Assembly: GCA_050950205.1 (NCBI GenBank)
Contig: JBMNHF010000018.1
Location: 45,041-109,040, forward strand
Origin: WRAV01 sp050950205
GTDB taxonomy: Bacteria; Bacillota; Clostridia; Oscillospirales; Ruminococcaceae
Direction: 5' to 3'
Length of the DNA stretch: 64,000 bases
The notes beneath the pieces are model-generated. The model saw nothing but the letters and a program-made list of their open reading frames with translations. It was not told the DNA's origin and ran no database searches. Below, piece by piece: positions 45,321-54,566 of the stretch. How positions within the stretch are numbered: position 1 is the first letter of the stretch; each line of letters begins with the position of its first letter. A program made the position numbers and the translations under genes.

Positions 45321-45356
45321 GGAGACTCGCTCTCGGGGAGCAGGGTCTCCTTTTTT
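45321..45356 (+). terminator. terminator of the oadB unit
   Basis: GGAGAC and GTCTCC close a stem with an inner CTC/GAG extension, followed by TTTTTT. Confidence 0.85.
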
Positions 45357-45365
45357 GATGAAAGG

Positions 45366-46379
45366 CTATCGGGCTCTGCGGGTACTGTTCAGGGCAGCAA
45401 TTTTGGATGCAGTGGTGGGGGGATCTGCCTTGGCCGGGGCACCTTTGACGGCAGTGGTGGGAGCTTTGGCAGGAAGGGGAGCGGCCTTGGGAGCCTCCAC
45501 ACAAAGGTGGAGCAAGTATCCGGAAAGACCGCCATAAATCACCAGAACCACAGCGGTTGCAATCAAATGAGTCACAGCAACGGGAGCAGGCATCACGGGA
45601 CTGGGCGCCAGATAGAGAATAGCCCCCGAAAGACAAAGCATGGTGTGACAAAGAATATAAACCACTCGTTTGCCTGGCAGCAACAGCAGCAGAGGCAGGC
45701 TGAACAGAGCGTAAAGCATTCCGCGAAGGAGAGAAAAGACAGCGTAACGGGGAGCATACAGCAGCATATTAATGATCATGTGCATAATTCCCAGGTTGCC
45801 GCCACCCTGATAATAAGCCCGAAAAGCATCGTTGCGCCAAGCCAGAAAATATCCCAGAACAAATTGAAGGATGCTATAGATGAAAGGCAAAACCAACAGA
45901 ACAATAACCAGCCGAAGATATCGGAGCTTATACTTTTTGGGGGAAGAGGTGCCGGGGGTGTGGGCTGCGGTTTTTTGGGACATCAGCAGAAAGCACAAAA
46001 ACAAAATCAATATCGTGGCTGCGCACCCCTGCATTAAGTGAAGCAGTGTGTCCTTCTGGGTCATCACGCCGGTAACCTCTCCAAAGGCCAGCTGCTGTAT
46101 TAAGGGAACAACCCATTGGAGCCCCAGACAGGTGGGAAGCAGAAGTAAAAAACTTTTTAATTTTGTTGGCTCGGCGGCAGAAAAAACAATGGCAATTGGG
46201 ATTACAATCCAAAGGCAGTAGGCCACCATCAGCAGATATTGAGCAGGGGAGATCTGCGGCTCATAAGAGTGCAGCAGACTGCCGTAATGTTCCGAAAAAG
46301 GTAGAAACACCACCGTAAAATGAAGTAGAGCAGCATAAAACACAGCGACCAACGGACTTTTTGCAAGATTGCCTCCCAT
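45366..46379 (-). CDS. multi-pass membrane protein of unknown function
   Basis: Protein of 337 residues with about eight predicted helices: near 10-27, 47-65, 75-95, 110-130, 155-180, 195-240 (two) and 255-285. An Ala/Pro/Lys-rich cytoplasmic tail covers the last 45 residues. I recognise no family motif. GGAGG lies 7 bases before the ATG. It is flanked by the oadB terminator and the SRP RNA promoter region, so it is a single-gene unit. Confidence 0.7.
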   Translation of the reverse strand: MGGNLAKSPLVAVFYAALLHFTVVFLPFSEHYGSLLHSYEPQISPAQYLLMVAYCLWIVIPIAIVFSAAEPTKLKSFLLLLPTCLGLQWVVPLIQQLAFGEVTGVMTQKDTLLHLMQGCAATILILFLCFLLMSQKTAAHTPGTSSPKKYKLRYLRLVIVLLVLPFIYSILQFVLGYFLAWRNDAFRAYYQGGGNLGIMHMIINMLLYAPRYAVFSLLRGMLYALFSLPLLLLLPGKRVVYILCHTMLCLSGAILYLAPSPVMPAPVAVTHLIATAVVLVIYGGLSGYLLHLCVEAPKAAPLPAKAPTTAVKGAPAKADPPTTASKIAALNSTRRAR

Positions 46380-46547
46380 GTGGAAACCTCCAAACTTGAA
46401 AATAAAGCACTTAGAGTCTATATTCCCATATAGCCTCTATAATATATCGGCACAAATCAGGGCAAATTGAACTTAGAATCCCTTTTTCAAACCATCACCC
46501 GCCAAACCACTACTCATTTGGTGAAGAAAGATGCTTGGCTCTGCCTG

Positions 46548-46576
46548 TTTACAAATGAAAAGAAATCGTGTATAAT
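46548..46576 (+). promoter_or_regulatory. promoter of the SRP RNA
   Basis: TTTACA (46548-46553), 17 bases and TATAAT (46571-46576), a strong promoter suited to a stable RNA. Confidence 0.75.
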
Positions 46577-46612
46577 AATGTGGCCTTGGGAAAAGGCCAG
46601 CAATGCATATCA

Positions 46613-46750
46613 TTGTGCCGCGGCATGCGGGCAGACGGGTCCTGTGCGGTGGGACGCCGTGAACCATGTCAGGCGGGGAACCGAGCAGCATTAAGCGGTT
46701 TGTCCTGCGCGCCGCAGATTCATCTGTCTGTCCGCGTGCGGCGGCACAAG
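46613..46750 (+). ncRNA. ffs: signal recognition particle RNA (4.5S type)
   Basis: The apical domain that binds Ffh is present: GAACCATGTCAGG near 46660, a GGGGAA-type tetraloop region and GAGCAGCATTAAG near 46682. The long stem closes with TTGTGCCGC at 46613 pairing GCGGCACAA at 46741. The RNA core is about 137 bases, without an Alu domain. A small GGCCTT/AAGGCC hairpin at 46581-46598 lies between promoter and core and may be part of the precursor. The order SRP RNA, dnaX, ybaB, recR is conserved in Firmicutes. Confidence 0.9.
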
Positions 46751-46847
46751 TCATGAAGTACGTTTAGGAAAAAGGGGTAGAGGAGCCAATCTTCTATCCT
46801 TTTGTGCAGGATGGGCTTCTTTGCTGAAGCTTTTGGGAGGTGGAATG

Positions 46848-48500
46848 ATGTATCAGGCCCTTTACCGCAAATGGCGACCCAAAACCTTTGACGACTTGGT
46901 GGGGCAGGATGCTGTATCCGCCACCCTCAAGCATCAGGTAGCAAAAGGAAAACTTTCCCACGCCTATCTGTTCTGTGGTACCCGGGGCACCGGAAAGACC
47001 TCCTCGGCTAAAATTTTAGCCAAGGCGGTGAACTGCCTTTCCCCCCAGGACGGAAATCCCTGCTGCCAATGCGATATTTGCCGCGGCATTGAGGAAGAAA
47101 GCCTGCTGGATGTCACCGAAATTGACGCCGCCTCCAACTCTGGGGTGGATAACATCCGGGATCTGCGGGAAGAAGCCCATTTCACACCCGTAGCGGGAAA
47201 ATACCGGGTTTATATCATCGACGAAACCCACATGCTTTCGGTAGGGGCATTTAACGCCCTTCTTAAAATTTTGGAAGAACCTCCCCAGCATGTCATTTTT
47301 ATTTTGGCCACCACCGAACTGCACAAGGTGCCCGCCACCATTCTGTCTCGCTGTCAGCGATTTGATTTTTCCCGTATTGACAGCGCCACCATTGCCGCCC
47401 GACTTTCCTACATTGCCGGAGAAGAGAATATTCATCTTACGCAAGACGCTGCCCTTTTGGTGGCCAAGCTGGCTGACGGCAGTATGCGGGATGCTCTATC
47501 CCTGTTGGATCTGGTGATTGCCCAGGGTGGCGAAATCACCAAGGAAGTGGTTTTTCAGCGCATCGGTCTGGTGGGGCGGGACCATCTGTTTGCCTTGGCG
47601 GAAGCCGTTGCCTCCGGTGACGGGGGAGAGGTGCTGAAGGTTGCCCAAAGTCTTTGGGAGCGTTCGGTGGATTACCTGCGGCTCTGCGAGCAGCTGATTG
47701 GCTTTTACAGAGATGTCATGGTGGCAGGAGCCGTAGAAGAACCGGGGGAGCTTATTTCCTGCCTGCCCGATGAGCTGGAACGTTTTCGCTCTCTGGCCCG
47801 TCAGATGGGGATGGAAGGCATTATGGGCTGTCTGGCGGCACTGCAGGATACCTTGGCTCGAATGGGCCGGGGAGCTCAGCGCCGTACCGAGTTGGAAGCC
47901 ACCCTGGTGAGGATGGCCGATCCCCGGTTGCGGACTGGAACCCATGGGCTGTTGGCCCGCATTGAAAAGCTGGAACGTCAGGTGGGGGCAAATCAACCTT
48001 CCCAAACAGCAACGCCGGTTATTCCTGCCGAGCTTTTGCAACGACTGAATGCTCTGGAACAGCGTTTGGCCCAACCGTTCTCTGCGGCGCAAATAGATTC
48101 CGGTGTCAAGAAGGAGCAGTCAGCTCCAAAGGATCCCCCGCCGGAAAAAATCGAAAAAATCCCCACCGAGCCCTTTGCGGAGTGGTCCAAGGTGCTGGAT
48201 ATTTTACAGCAAAAAAATCGAGCTCTGTTTGGAACGCTGGTGGATTCCAGCGCCTATGTGGGAGGGGATTTGCTGCTGGTGGATGCTGGCGTAGACAGTA
48301 TGTTTGCCAAGATGATGCGGGGCAACAGCTACGCCAAAGAAAGTCTGCGGGCAGCAGTGGAGCAGGTAACGGGGAAAAAATACCGTTTGGGGCCTTATAA
48401 CCCTGAGCGTTACGAGGTCAAACCAAAAATACCCGACAAGCTGGATGAGCTGCTTAAAAAAGCAAGTGAACTGGGCGTAGATGTCCAGGTGAAGGAATAA
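46848..48500 (+). CDS. dnaX: DNA polymerase III gamma/tau subunit
   Basis: Clamp-loader ATPase of 550 residues. It opens with MYQALYRKWRP, Walker A GTRGTGKTS and a zinc module C-x8-C-C-x-C-x2-C (CLSPQDGNPCCQCDIC). Sensor and SRC motifs follow (LSRCQRFDF). The C-terminal third is a Gln/Pro-rich linker and a tau-like domain. The second of two adjacent ATGs, 46848, is best spaced (7 bases) from GGGAGG. ybaB and recR follow. Confidence 0.95.
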   Translation: MYQALYRKWRPKTFDDLVGQDAVSATLKHQVAKGKLSHAYLFCGTRGTGKTSSAKILAKAVNCLSPQDGNPCCQCDICRGIEEESLLDVTEIDAASNSGVDNIRDLREEAHFTPVAGKYRVYIIDETHMLSVGAFNALLKILEEPPQHVIFILATTELHKVPATILSRCQRFDFSRIDSATIAARLSYIAGEENIHLTQDAALLVAKLADGSMRDALSLLDLVIAQGGEITKEVVFQRIGLVGRDHLFALAEAVASGDGGEVLKVAQSLWERSVDYLRLCEQLIGFYRDVMVAGAVEEPGELISCLPDELERFRSLARQMGMEGIMGCLAALQDTLARMGRGAQRRTELEATLVRMADPRLRTGTHGLLARIEKLERQVGANQPSQTATPVIPAELLQRLNALEQRLAQPFSAAQIDSGVKKEQSAPKDPPPEKIEKIPTEPFAEWSKVLDILQQKNRALFGTLVDSSAYVGGDLLLVDAGVDSMFAKMMRGNSYAKESLRAAVEQVTGKKYRLGPYNPERYEVKPKIPDKLDELLKKASELGVDVQVKE

Positions 48501-48515
48501 ACAGGAGGATACACC

Positions 48516-48860
48516 ATGAGAGCAAGATTACCCAAAGGATACGGCGGCGGCCCTCAGGATATGAATGCCATGATCCGTCAGGCCCAGAAGATGCAGGAGA
48601 AAATGACTCAGAAGCAGGAAGAGCTGGCCCAGCGTGAATATACAGCCTCGTCCGGCGGCGGTGTGGTTTCGGTCACCGTCAAGGGAGGCAAGGAGCTGAC
48701 AAGTGTTGTCATTCAGCCGGAGGCAGTGGATCCCGATGATGTGGAAATGCTGCAGGATCTCATTCTCGCTGCAGTCAACGAGGCGCTGCGCACTGCCGAC
48801 GAAACAGCTGCGAGAGAGATGGAGCAAATTACCGGAGGCCTGAATCTGCCCGGTATGTAA
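48516..48860 (+). CDS. ybaB: YbaB/EbfC nucleoid-associated protein
   Basis: DNA-binding protein of 114 residues, usually a dimer with a tweezers-like shape. A Gly/Arg-rich start precedes a helix MIRQAQKMQEKMTQKQEELAQ and the strand block VSVTVKGGKELTSVVI. CAGGAGG is 7 bases upstream. It lies between dnaX and recR as in most bacteria. Confidence 0.93.
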   Translation: MRARLPKGYGGGPQDMNAMIRQAQKMQEKMTQKQEELAQREYTASSGGGVVSVTVKGGKELTSVVIQPEAVDPDDVEMLQDLILAAVNEALRTADETAAREMEQITGGLNLPGM

Positions 48861-48965
48861 GGAAAGAGGGGATGGGCAGTTTTCCGGTTGGAGCCGGAAC
48901 CCGAAATTAAGCAAAACGGCGGATGCTTTTTTACCGTTTTGTATTGGCAAATGGAGCGATATTCT

Positions 48966-49571
48966 ATGAGTAAAATAAGCGCCCTTCCGCTGGTTAAGCT
49001 TATCGAGCAATTTGAGCGGCTTCCGGGAATTGGCAGAAAGAGCGCCCAGCGATTGGCGTTTCATATTCTGGACCTGCCCAAGGAGCGGGCAAAGGAATTT
49101 GCCGACGCTATTCTGGAGGCTCACGAAAAAATCAAAAAGTGCGTTCGCTGCCAGAACCTAACCGAGGAGGAGCTTTGTCCGATCTGCAGCCAACCGGGCC
49201 GGGACGAAACCGTCATCTGTGTGGTGGAAGATCCGCGGGATATTCTTGCTTTTGAAAGAACCAGAGAATACAATGGTCTGTACCATGTGCTCCACGGACT
49301 GATCTCCCCCATGGATGGCATCGGTCCCGATCAGCTTACGGTAAAGGAACTGATGGCGCGCCTTGGAAGCGACAATAAGGTGGAAGAAATCATCATGGCC
49401 ACCAATCCCACGGTAGAAGGGGAGGCCACCGCCACCTACCTGGCCCGTCTGCTCAAGCCCATGGGACTGCGGGTTACCCGTCTTGCCTACGGAATTCCCG
49501 TAGGGGGAAATCTGGAATATGCCGACGAGGTAACCCTTTATCGCGCTTTGGAGGGCCGCAGGGAAATCTGA
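48966..49571 (+). CDS. recR: recombination mediator RecR
   Basis: Protein of 201 residues that with RecO/RecF loads RecA at gaps. An N-terminal helix-hairpin-helix (LPGIGRKSAQRLAFHIL) is followed by a C4 zinc finger (CVRCQNLTEEELCPIC) and a Toprim domain (VVEDPRD, ATNPTVEGEAT). ATG 48966 has TGGAG 8 bases upstream; earlier in-frame sequence is not conserved. Confidence 0.95.
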   Translation: MSKISALPLVKLIEQFERLPGIGRKSAQRLAFHILDLPKERAKEFADAILEAHEKIKKCVRCQNLTEEELCPICSQPGRDETVICVVEDPRDILAFERTREYNGLYHVLHGLISPMDGIGPDQLTVKELMARLGSDNKVEEIIMATNPTVEGEATATYLARLLKPMGLRVTRLAYGIPVGGNLEYADEVTLYRALEGRREI

Positions 49572-49677
49572 CCTTTTTGCCTTTTGGCACAAACCGATAA
49601 AATTTGTTCATATTTCTATGGTAAGATAATTGTTGGTTCCATTTTGAATGTAGTATAGCCCAAGGAAGGTGACAGGC

Positions 49678-50145
49678 TTGGACGATAAACGATTTAAGAC
49701 CATTACCAAAAATAAAAAAGCCTATCACGATTACTTTGTAGAAGAAAGCTACGAGGCTGGCATTCAACTGGTGGGCACCGAGGTAAAAAGTCTGCGGCAG
49801 GGAAGTGTCAATCTAAAGGATAGCTGGTGCGATATCAAAGACGGCGAAATTTTCATCAAGCAGATGCATATCAGCCCCTATGAAAAGGGCAATATCTTTA
49901 ATAAGGATCCCATGCGACCCCGCAAGCTGCTGATGCACCGCCGGGAAATCAACCGCCTGGCAGGATTGGTTGCTCAAAAAGGTCTGACTCTGATTCCTCT
50001 TTCCCTTTATTTTAAAGGCAGCCGAGTCAAAGCGCAGATTGGCCTTTGTCGAGGGAAAAAGCTTTACGACAAGCGGGATGACGCTGCTAAAAAAGCAGCC
50101 CAACGGGATATTGACCGAGCCATGAAGGATCGAGGAAGAGACTAA
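49678..50145 (+). CDS. smpB: tmRNA-binding protein SmpB
   Basis: Protein of 155 residues that delivers tmRNA to stalled ribosomes. It shows NKKAYHDYFVEESYEAGIQLVGTEVKSLR, QMHISPYEKGN and the basic tail KKLYDKRDDAAKKAAQRD. The start is TTG 49678, with AAGGAAGGTG upstream; a GTG at 49669 lies inside that site. The tmRNA gene follows 54 bases later. Confidence 0.94.
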   Translation: MDDKRFKTITKNKKAYHDYFVEESYEAGIQLVGTEVKSLRQGSVNLKDSWCDIKDGEIFIKQMHISPYEKGNIFNKDPMRPRKLLMHRREINRLAGLVAQKGLTLIPLSLYFKGSRVKAQIGLCRGKKLYDKRDDAAKKAAQRDIDRAMKDRGRD

Positions 50146-50199
50146 GATGGTCCTGTAGCTGCACCATATCCCTTCGGGGATATAAATGATTGCTTATAG

Positions 50200-50547
50200 G
50201 GGGGCGTAAAGGTTTCGACGGGGATTTTGCAGTGTGGTAAGCGAGCCGAGACGCACGATCTCGTTAAAATGTGCAACCTAAAGATAAACGCTGAAGATAA
50301 TAACTTCGCATTTGCTGCTTAATTAAGCAGCCGTCCGAACCAGAGGGACCGCGATCTGGCAAGGGCGTCATATGAGCGGTGAACGTCCCGTGTGGAGTGC
50401 TACGGCCCACGGGATGTATATGGGCTACCAAGTCGGCTAGCCTGCCTGTCGGCGGGTCGGCAAGGGAATGTAAAGGATAGGCTACGCTCGTAGAAAGCTA
50501 CATGAATGAATTTTCGGACAGGGGTTCGATTCCCCTCGCCTCCACCA
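50200..50547 (+). ncRNA. ssrA: transfer-messenger RNA
   Basis: Acceptor stem GGGGGCG (50200-50206) pairs with CGCCTCC just before the encoded CCA ending at 50547. The T-arm is GGACAGGGGTTCGATTCCCC. The 5' tRNA-like part has the usual GTAAAGGTTTCGACGGGG. The tag frame begins near GCT 50290 and reads AEDNNFAFAA with a stop TAA at 50320-50322. It adds this degradation tag to stalled proteins. smpB lies directly upstream. Confidence 0.96.
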
Positions 50548-50550
50548 ATA

Positions 50551-50588
50551 AACCTGCATAAACCTTATGTTTATGCGGGTTTTATTTT
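50551..50588 (+). terminator. terminator of ssrA
   Basis: AACCTGCATAAAC (50551-50563) pairs with GTTTATGCGGGTT (50569-50581), followed by TTATTTTT. Confidence 0.9.
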
Positions 50589-50651
50589 TGAAAAACATAT
50601 TAGCAAACACACTTTTGCGTTGTATAATGTGTGTATAAATACATATAATCA

Positions 50652-51002
50652 TTACTCCCGCAGAATTTTATCCATAGATTTTCCCTTTGCCAGTTCATCA
50701 ACCAGTTTATCAAGCCACCGGATTTTCTGCATGAGTGGGTCCTTGATTTCCTCGACCCGATGACCACAAATCACACCTGTAATTTTTACTGCGTTGGGAT
50801 TCATCTGCGGTGCTTCCCGAAAGAAGGTTTCGTAATCAACATTTTTCGTAATCTGTGTTTGCAAACTCTGCTCGTCATATCCGGTAAGCCAACAAATCAC
50901 AGCATCAACCTCGGACTTGGTTCGCCCCTTGCGCTCCGCTTTTTGGACAAGCAGCGGATAGATTTTTGAAAACGCCATTTTGAACACACGCTCATTTGTC
51001 AT
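50652..51002 (-). CDS. DUF2200 family protein
   Basis: Protein of 116 residues that matches the DUF2200 family over its full length. Recognisable segments are FSKIYPLLVQKAERKGRTKSEVDAVICWLTGY and VDYETFFREAPQMNPN, then a helical tail with IKDPLMQKIRWLDKLVDELAKGK. No function is known. It is the first gene after ssrA and points toward it. It has a lower GC share than the genes before ssrA. Confidence 0.85.
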   Translation of the reverse strand: MTNERVFKMAFSKIYPLLVQKAERKGRTKSEVDAVICWLTGYDEQSLQTQITKNVDYETFFREAPQMNPNAVKITGVICGHRVEEIKDPLMQKIRWLDKLVDELAKGKSMDKILRE

Positions 51003-51092
51003 ACAATATCGCCCCGTTCCTTCCTGTTCTAACCTTCTACTGCAAGATAATGGGTTGTACCTATTTGAAATATTCCATGTTGCATTGTGCCC

Positions 51093-51620
51093 TTAACACT
51101 TCCAATTAATTTTTGCGGGGTTGGGTTCCTTATCAACTGCTACATTGCGCAATGCATCAAGCATGTTCTCGCACTCTTTGGCGGCAAATTTCTCTAATAG
51201 CTCCCAAGCTGCCTTTGGTCCGAGGGTATCATAAGCTACAGCTAACGCCCCATAAAAAGCAAGTCCCATACAATGCCTTGCCGAGTGAATGATGGAGGCA
51301 CACTGGCCAATTGTTCTTGCAGCAGCTTGCGCAGCGGGGATGGAATCTGACTCACGGGCCGCCGCATGACATTCGAGGATTATTGTTTTCGCTTGGGGTA
51401 GTTTGATTTCACCTTTTAACCACTCTCTGGCTGCGTTTATGGCCCTTTGCGGGCGAGAATCATCCGGATAATGCTTGCTCCAAATCGGCAAAATAACCCG
51501 CTCGCAATAGTCAACTGCCCAGTTTGTAAGCGTCGCCTTACTCTGCGTTTCAATTAGTGTTTTCAGGGACTGAATATACGGTGCGTTCCAGTCATTTAGC
51601 ATCTTTCGTGTTTTTGGCAT
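51093..51620 (-). CDS. Imm5-like putative immunity protein
   Basis: All-helical protein of 175 residues resembling the Imm5-like group. Its core has AVDYCERVILPIWSKHYPDDSRPQRAINAAREWL, then ECHAAARESD and ARTIGQCASIIHSARHCMGLAFYGALAVAYD, and the end EPNPAKINW. Such proteins are thought to protect against polymorphic toxins, but no toxin gene is adjacent, so this would be an orphan or the name is only by family. It is probably co-transcribed with nothing else. Confidence 0.75.
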   Translation of the reverse strand: MPKTRKMLNDWNAPYIQSLKTLIETQSKATLTNWAVDYCERVILPIWSKHYPDDSRPQRAINAAREWLKGEIKLPQAKTIILECHAAARESDSIPAAQAAARTIGQCASIIHSARHCMGLAFYGALAVAYDTLGPKAAWELLEKFAAKECENMLDALRNVAVDKEPNPAKINWKC

Positions 51621-51743
51621 TTTTCACTCCTCCGTACGCCTTTTTCCATACACGGAAGCACTCTTTAAGCTGTTTTAAGATTATAGACTAATTTGTGTCA
51701 TAAAATCAAGGAGATGAGTAATAGATTCGACCTTAGCAAGATG

Positions 51744-51781
51744 AAAAAGTACTCTCTGGGTGGAACCAGAGAGTACTTTTT
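51744..51781. terminator. terminator of the chemoreceptor gene
   Basis: AAAAAGTACTCTCTGG pairs with CCAGAGAGTACTTTTT around a 6-base loop. T-runs exist on both strands. Confidence 0.85.
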
Positions 51782-51814
51782 GTGGGGGGGTTCGTTCGCC
51801 CTTGCTAGATAAAA

Positions 51815-53623
51815 TTAATATTTGCTCTCATTTGAGCAAGTCGGCAAGGGGCCAATGGCAAAAGCAGAGCTGCTGGGCTCCAAATCGATGTGTTTGGAAT
51901 CAAGGATATCATCCGATTCTCTAAGTTGAAATGCTCCAATCAGGGCTTGCAGAAGATCCGCTTGACCCGATAGCTCTTCACTGGTTGCAGCGCTTTCCTC
52001 AGCAGTAGCGGCATTGGTCTGAACAACGGATGAAATCTGTTCGATACCTTGATTAATCTGAATAGCTGCATTGGCCTGTTCTTGGGAAGCTTGCGAAATT
52101 TTATGAATTAACACAACAGCATCTTTTGTTGCACTGGCGCTCTTATCCAGAGAAGTTGCTGTCTTGCTTGTCATTTCTGAACCATTTTCAACTGCACGAA
52201 TGGTTTCTTCAATTAAAAGTGTTGTATTTTTAGCTGCTTCGGCAGATTTGCCAGCTAGATTTCGAACTTCGTCAGCCACAACGGCAAAGCCTTTGCCTGC
52301 CGAACCTGCACGGGCTGCTTCCACAGCAGCATTTAATGCAAGAATATTGGTTTGGAATGCAATATCGTCAATAATCTTGATAATCTTAGATATTTCGGCT
52401 GACTTCTTGCTAATTTCTTCCATTGCTTTATTCATTTCCTGCATTTGGTCATTGCTGGCAAGCAATTCACTTTGTGCATAGTTGGCCATGTTGTGCGCCG
52501 ATTTTGCGTTTTCTGCATTTTCTCTTATTTGTTCGGTAATCTCAGCAATGGATGCGGATAATTCTTCAATTGAGCTAGCCTGCTGGGTTGCCCCTTGTGA
52601 AAGTGCTTGAGCCCCATTTGCCACTTGGTCGGCACCAAGGTCAACCTGTTGAGCCGATTGACGAATTTGCATCAATGTAGTATTTACATTGGTTAGCAAA
52701 TCCTGCATATGCTTTTTTAGTTTTTCAAACTGACCGACATAGTCTCTGTGCAGCTCAACCTGCAGATTTCCCTTGGATATCTCCTGTAAAGCATCTGCAA
52801 TTTCGTCGATATAACCTTGATAATTTACCAATCTTTCGATTGTTAGGTTAAAGGCTTTGGCAAGACGCCCCACCTCATCTTTTGATCGAACCGAAAGTTC
52901 TACATCAAAATTTCCATCTGCAATTTGCTGTGCAGCCTTTGTGATTCTTTGAATGGGCTTGGTAATTCCATTGCTGAGAAAAAGTGTAATCACAAACGCG
53001 AGAGAAAGCAAAACTATAGAAAATACGACAACAGACCTGATGGTCAAGGCAACCCCTTCATCCAAAATACTGTTTACCGATTCAATGGGAACTCCCACAA
53101 AGTAAATGCCGATTATTTGGTTATTATTATCATATAAGGGTGCATATCCTGTCATGTACTGAGATCCAAGGATATCCGCTTCACCAAAAAATAGATTCCC
53201 TTGGGAAACTTCCCGATAGGCTTGTCCGTTTTTATCAAGCTCGGTACCAATCGCCCTTTCACCCATATCATTCATTACGGTCGTTAAGATTCGAATGAAC
53301 TGATCGCCTTCTTTGGCAAATACGGTTGCAACAACATCCATATCCTTCGAAAACTTATCTATGTACTCGAATCTTCCTTCTATGGGCTGTTTGTTTTTAT
53401 CAATCAGTTTGCCGTTTGCATCTAAGGAAAGAGAACCAAACTGTTCGTCCAGATAAGTTTTGAGCATATTATTGCTGCTGGTCAATCTTTCCTCAACCAA
53501 AGCTGTAATAATGTTATCGGTGACAACAAGACTTTGCGATACTACAATGCTTACCGATATTAACACCACTGTGGTGATGAGAGTTAATATCATTAGAATT
53601 AGTTTTCCTTTTAGCGTTTTCAT
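51815..53623 (-). CDS. methyl-accepting chemotaxis protein
   Basis: Chemoreceptor of 602 residues. A membrane helix at about 8-30, an extracellular Cache-type sensor (to about 190; ends GYAPLYDNNNQIIGIYFVGVP), a second helix, a HAMP domain and the cytoplasmic signalling hairpin are in order. The hairpin tip reads IIKIIDDIAFQTNILALNAAVEAARAG. Start 53623 follows GGGGGAG. The ligand is unknown; related Cache sensors bind carboxylates. The IS21 element sits 86 bases upstream and may have cut its promoter region. No other chemotaxis gene is in the window. Confidence 0.92.
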   Translation of the reverse strand: MKTLKGKLILMILTLITTVVLISVSIVVSQSLVVTDNIITALVEERLTSSNNMLKTYLDEQFGSLSLDANGKLIDKNKQPIEGRFEYIDKFSKDMDVVATVFAKEGDQFIRILTTVMNDMGERAIGTELDKNGQAYREVSQGNLFFGEADILGSQYMTGYAPLYDNNNQIIGIYFVGVPIESVNSILDEGVALTIRSVVVFSIVLLSLAFVITLFLSNGITKPIQRITKAAQQIADGNFDVELSVRSKDEVGRLAKAFNLTIERLVNYQGYIDEIADALQEISKGNLQVELHRDYVGQFEKLKKHMQDLLTNVNTTLMQIRQSAQQVDLGADQVANGAQALSQGATQQASSIEELSASIAEITEQIRENAENAKSAHNMANYAQSELLASNDQMQEMNKAMEEISKKSAEISKIIKIIDDIAFQTNILALNAAVEAARAGSAGKGFAVVADEVRNLAGKSAEAAKNTTLLIEETIRAVENGSEMTSKTATSLDKSASATKDAVVLIHKISQASQEQANAAIQINQGIEQISSVVQTNAATAEESAATSEELSGQADLLQALIGAFQLRESDDILDSKHIDLEPSSSAFAIGPLPTCSNESKY

Positions 53624-53708
53624 CTTGCTCCCCCTTGATGTTTGGTAATCAATTTTATCGATATAAGATGGGCCTTGTTGCAACACCTCCGAATTGCTTC
53701 CGACTCTT

Positions 53709-53759
53709 TTGTCAACGCCGACTTGATTTGACCCAAAAACGCCGGGGAGAAATGACCCA
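53709..53759 (+). repeat. left terminal repeat of the IS21 element
   Basis: Begins TTGTCAACGCCG and contains two TGACCCAAAA-like blocks (near 53729 and 53753), which are likely transposase-binding repeats. It mirrors 55827-55877. Confidence 0.8.
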
Positions 53760-53783
53760 AAACGCCGATTTCTCTACCGCCGA

Positions 53784-54566
53784 TCAGCCTACCGCCGGGA
53801 TGTCCGCCGGTGGTGTCAGCATGACGCCGGATTTTCTGCGATCTTTGAGCCTGTAGGTATCGCCCCGGATGTTCATCACATGGGCGTGATGCAGCAATCT
53901 ATCGAGCATGGCGGTGGCAATAACGCTGTCGCTCATAAGCTCGCCCCAGTCTCTGAAATACTTGTTGCTGGTCAGAATAATGCTCCCGTGCTCATATCTC
54001 TCGCACACGAGTCTGAAGAGCAGCTGCGCCTCTGTGCGGTCAAGCTGTAGGTAGCCGACCTCGTCAATGATGAGGATATCGGGTCTGAGATACACCCGCC
54101 AACGGCGTTCCAGACGGTTCTGCTCCTGCGCCTTTTTCAGGTCTGCGATCAGCTGCGAAAGATTGGTGTAGTAGACGGCCAGGCCGGACTTCAGAGCTTG
54201 CATGGCAAGGCCCACAGCCAAATGCGTTTTCCCGACACCGGGCGGCCCCAGCAAGATCACATTCTCAGCTCTGGCGGCAAAGGCCAGCGTCGCCAGCTCG
54301 TCAATCTGCCGTTTGTCGATGCTGGGCTGAAAGTCGAAGTCAAACTCGCCAAGTGTCTTTCTATGCGGGAGCCGGGAAAGCTTGATCCGCATCTCCTCAC
54401 CTCTACGCTTACGCTCCGTATCCTCCAAAGTGAGAAGCTCCAGGAGAAAGGCCAGATAGGTGTTCTCCGCTTTCAAGGAGCGCTCCAGCTGCGCATCCAG
54501 AAGCCCGGCCGCCGTTTTGAGGCCCATATTCTCCAGTAAATCTCTGGCATGCTCTAATTCAACCAT
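53784..54566 (-). CDS. istB: IS21 helper ATPase IstB
   Basis: AAA+ protein of 260 residues that helps IstA choose targets. It has Walker A GPPGVGKTH, Walker B ILIIDEVGYLQ and the sensor ILTSNKYF. The ATG at 54566 overlaps the end of istA by 8 bases, the usual coupling in IS21. Start chosen at MVELEHARDLLENMG, which begins the IstB fold; upstream in-frame sequence is istA antiphase. The gene is intact. Confidence 0.93.
   Translation of the reverse strand: MVELEHARDLLENMGLKTAAGLLDAQLERSLKAENTYLAFLLELLTLEDTERKRRGEEMRIKLSRLPHRKTLGEFDFDFQPSIDKRQIDELATLAFAARAENVILLGPPGVGKTHLAVGLAMQALKSGLAVYYTNLSQLIADLKKAQEQNRLERRWRVYLRPDILIIDEVGYLQLDRTEAQLLFRLVCERYEHGSIILTSNKYFRDWGELMSDSVIATAMLDRLLHHAHVMNIRGDTYRLKDRRKSGVMLTPPADIPAVG

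Noticed and set aside
50500..50547. Possible tRNA gene from the T-arm and CCA end
   Set aside because: It is the 3' tRNA-like part of tmRNA; the 5' half pairs with it 340 bases upstream. No free tRNA gene was found in the window.
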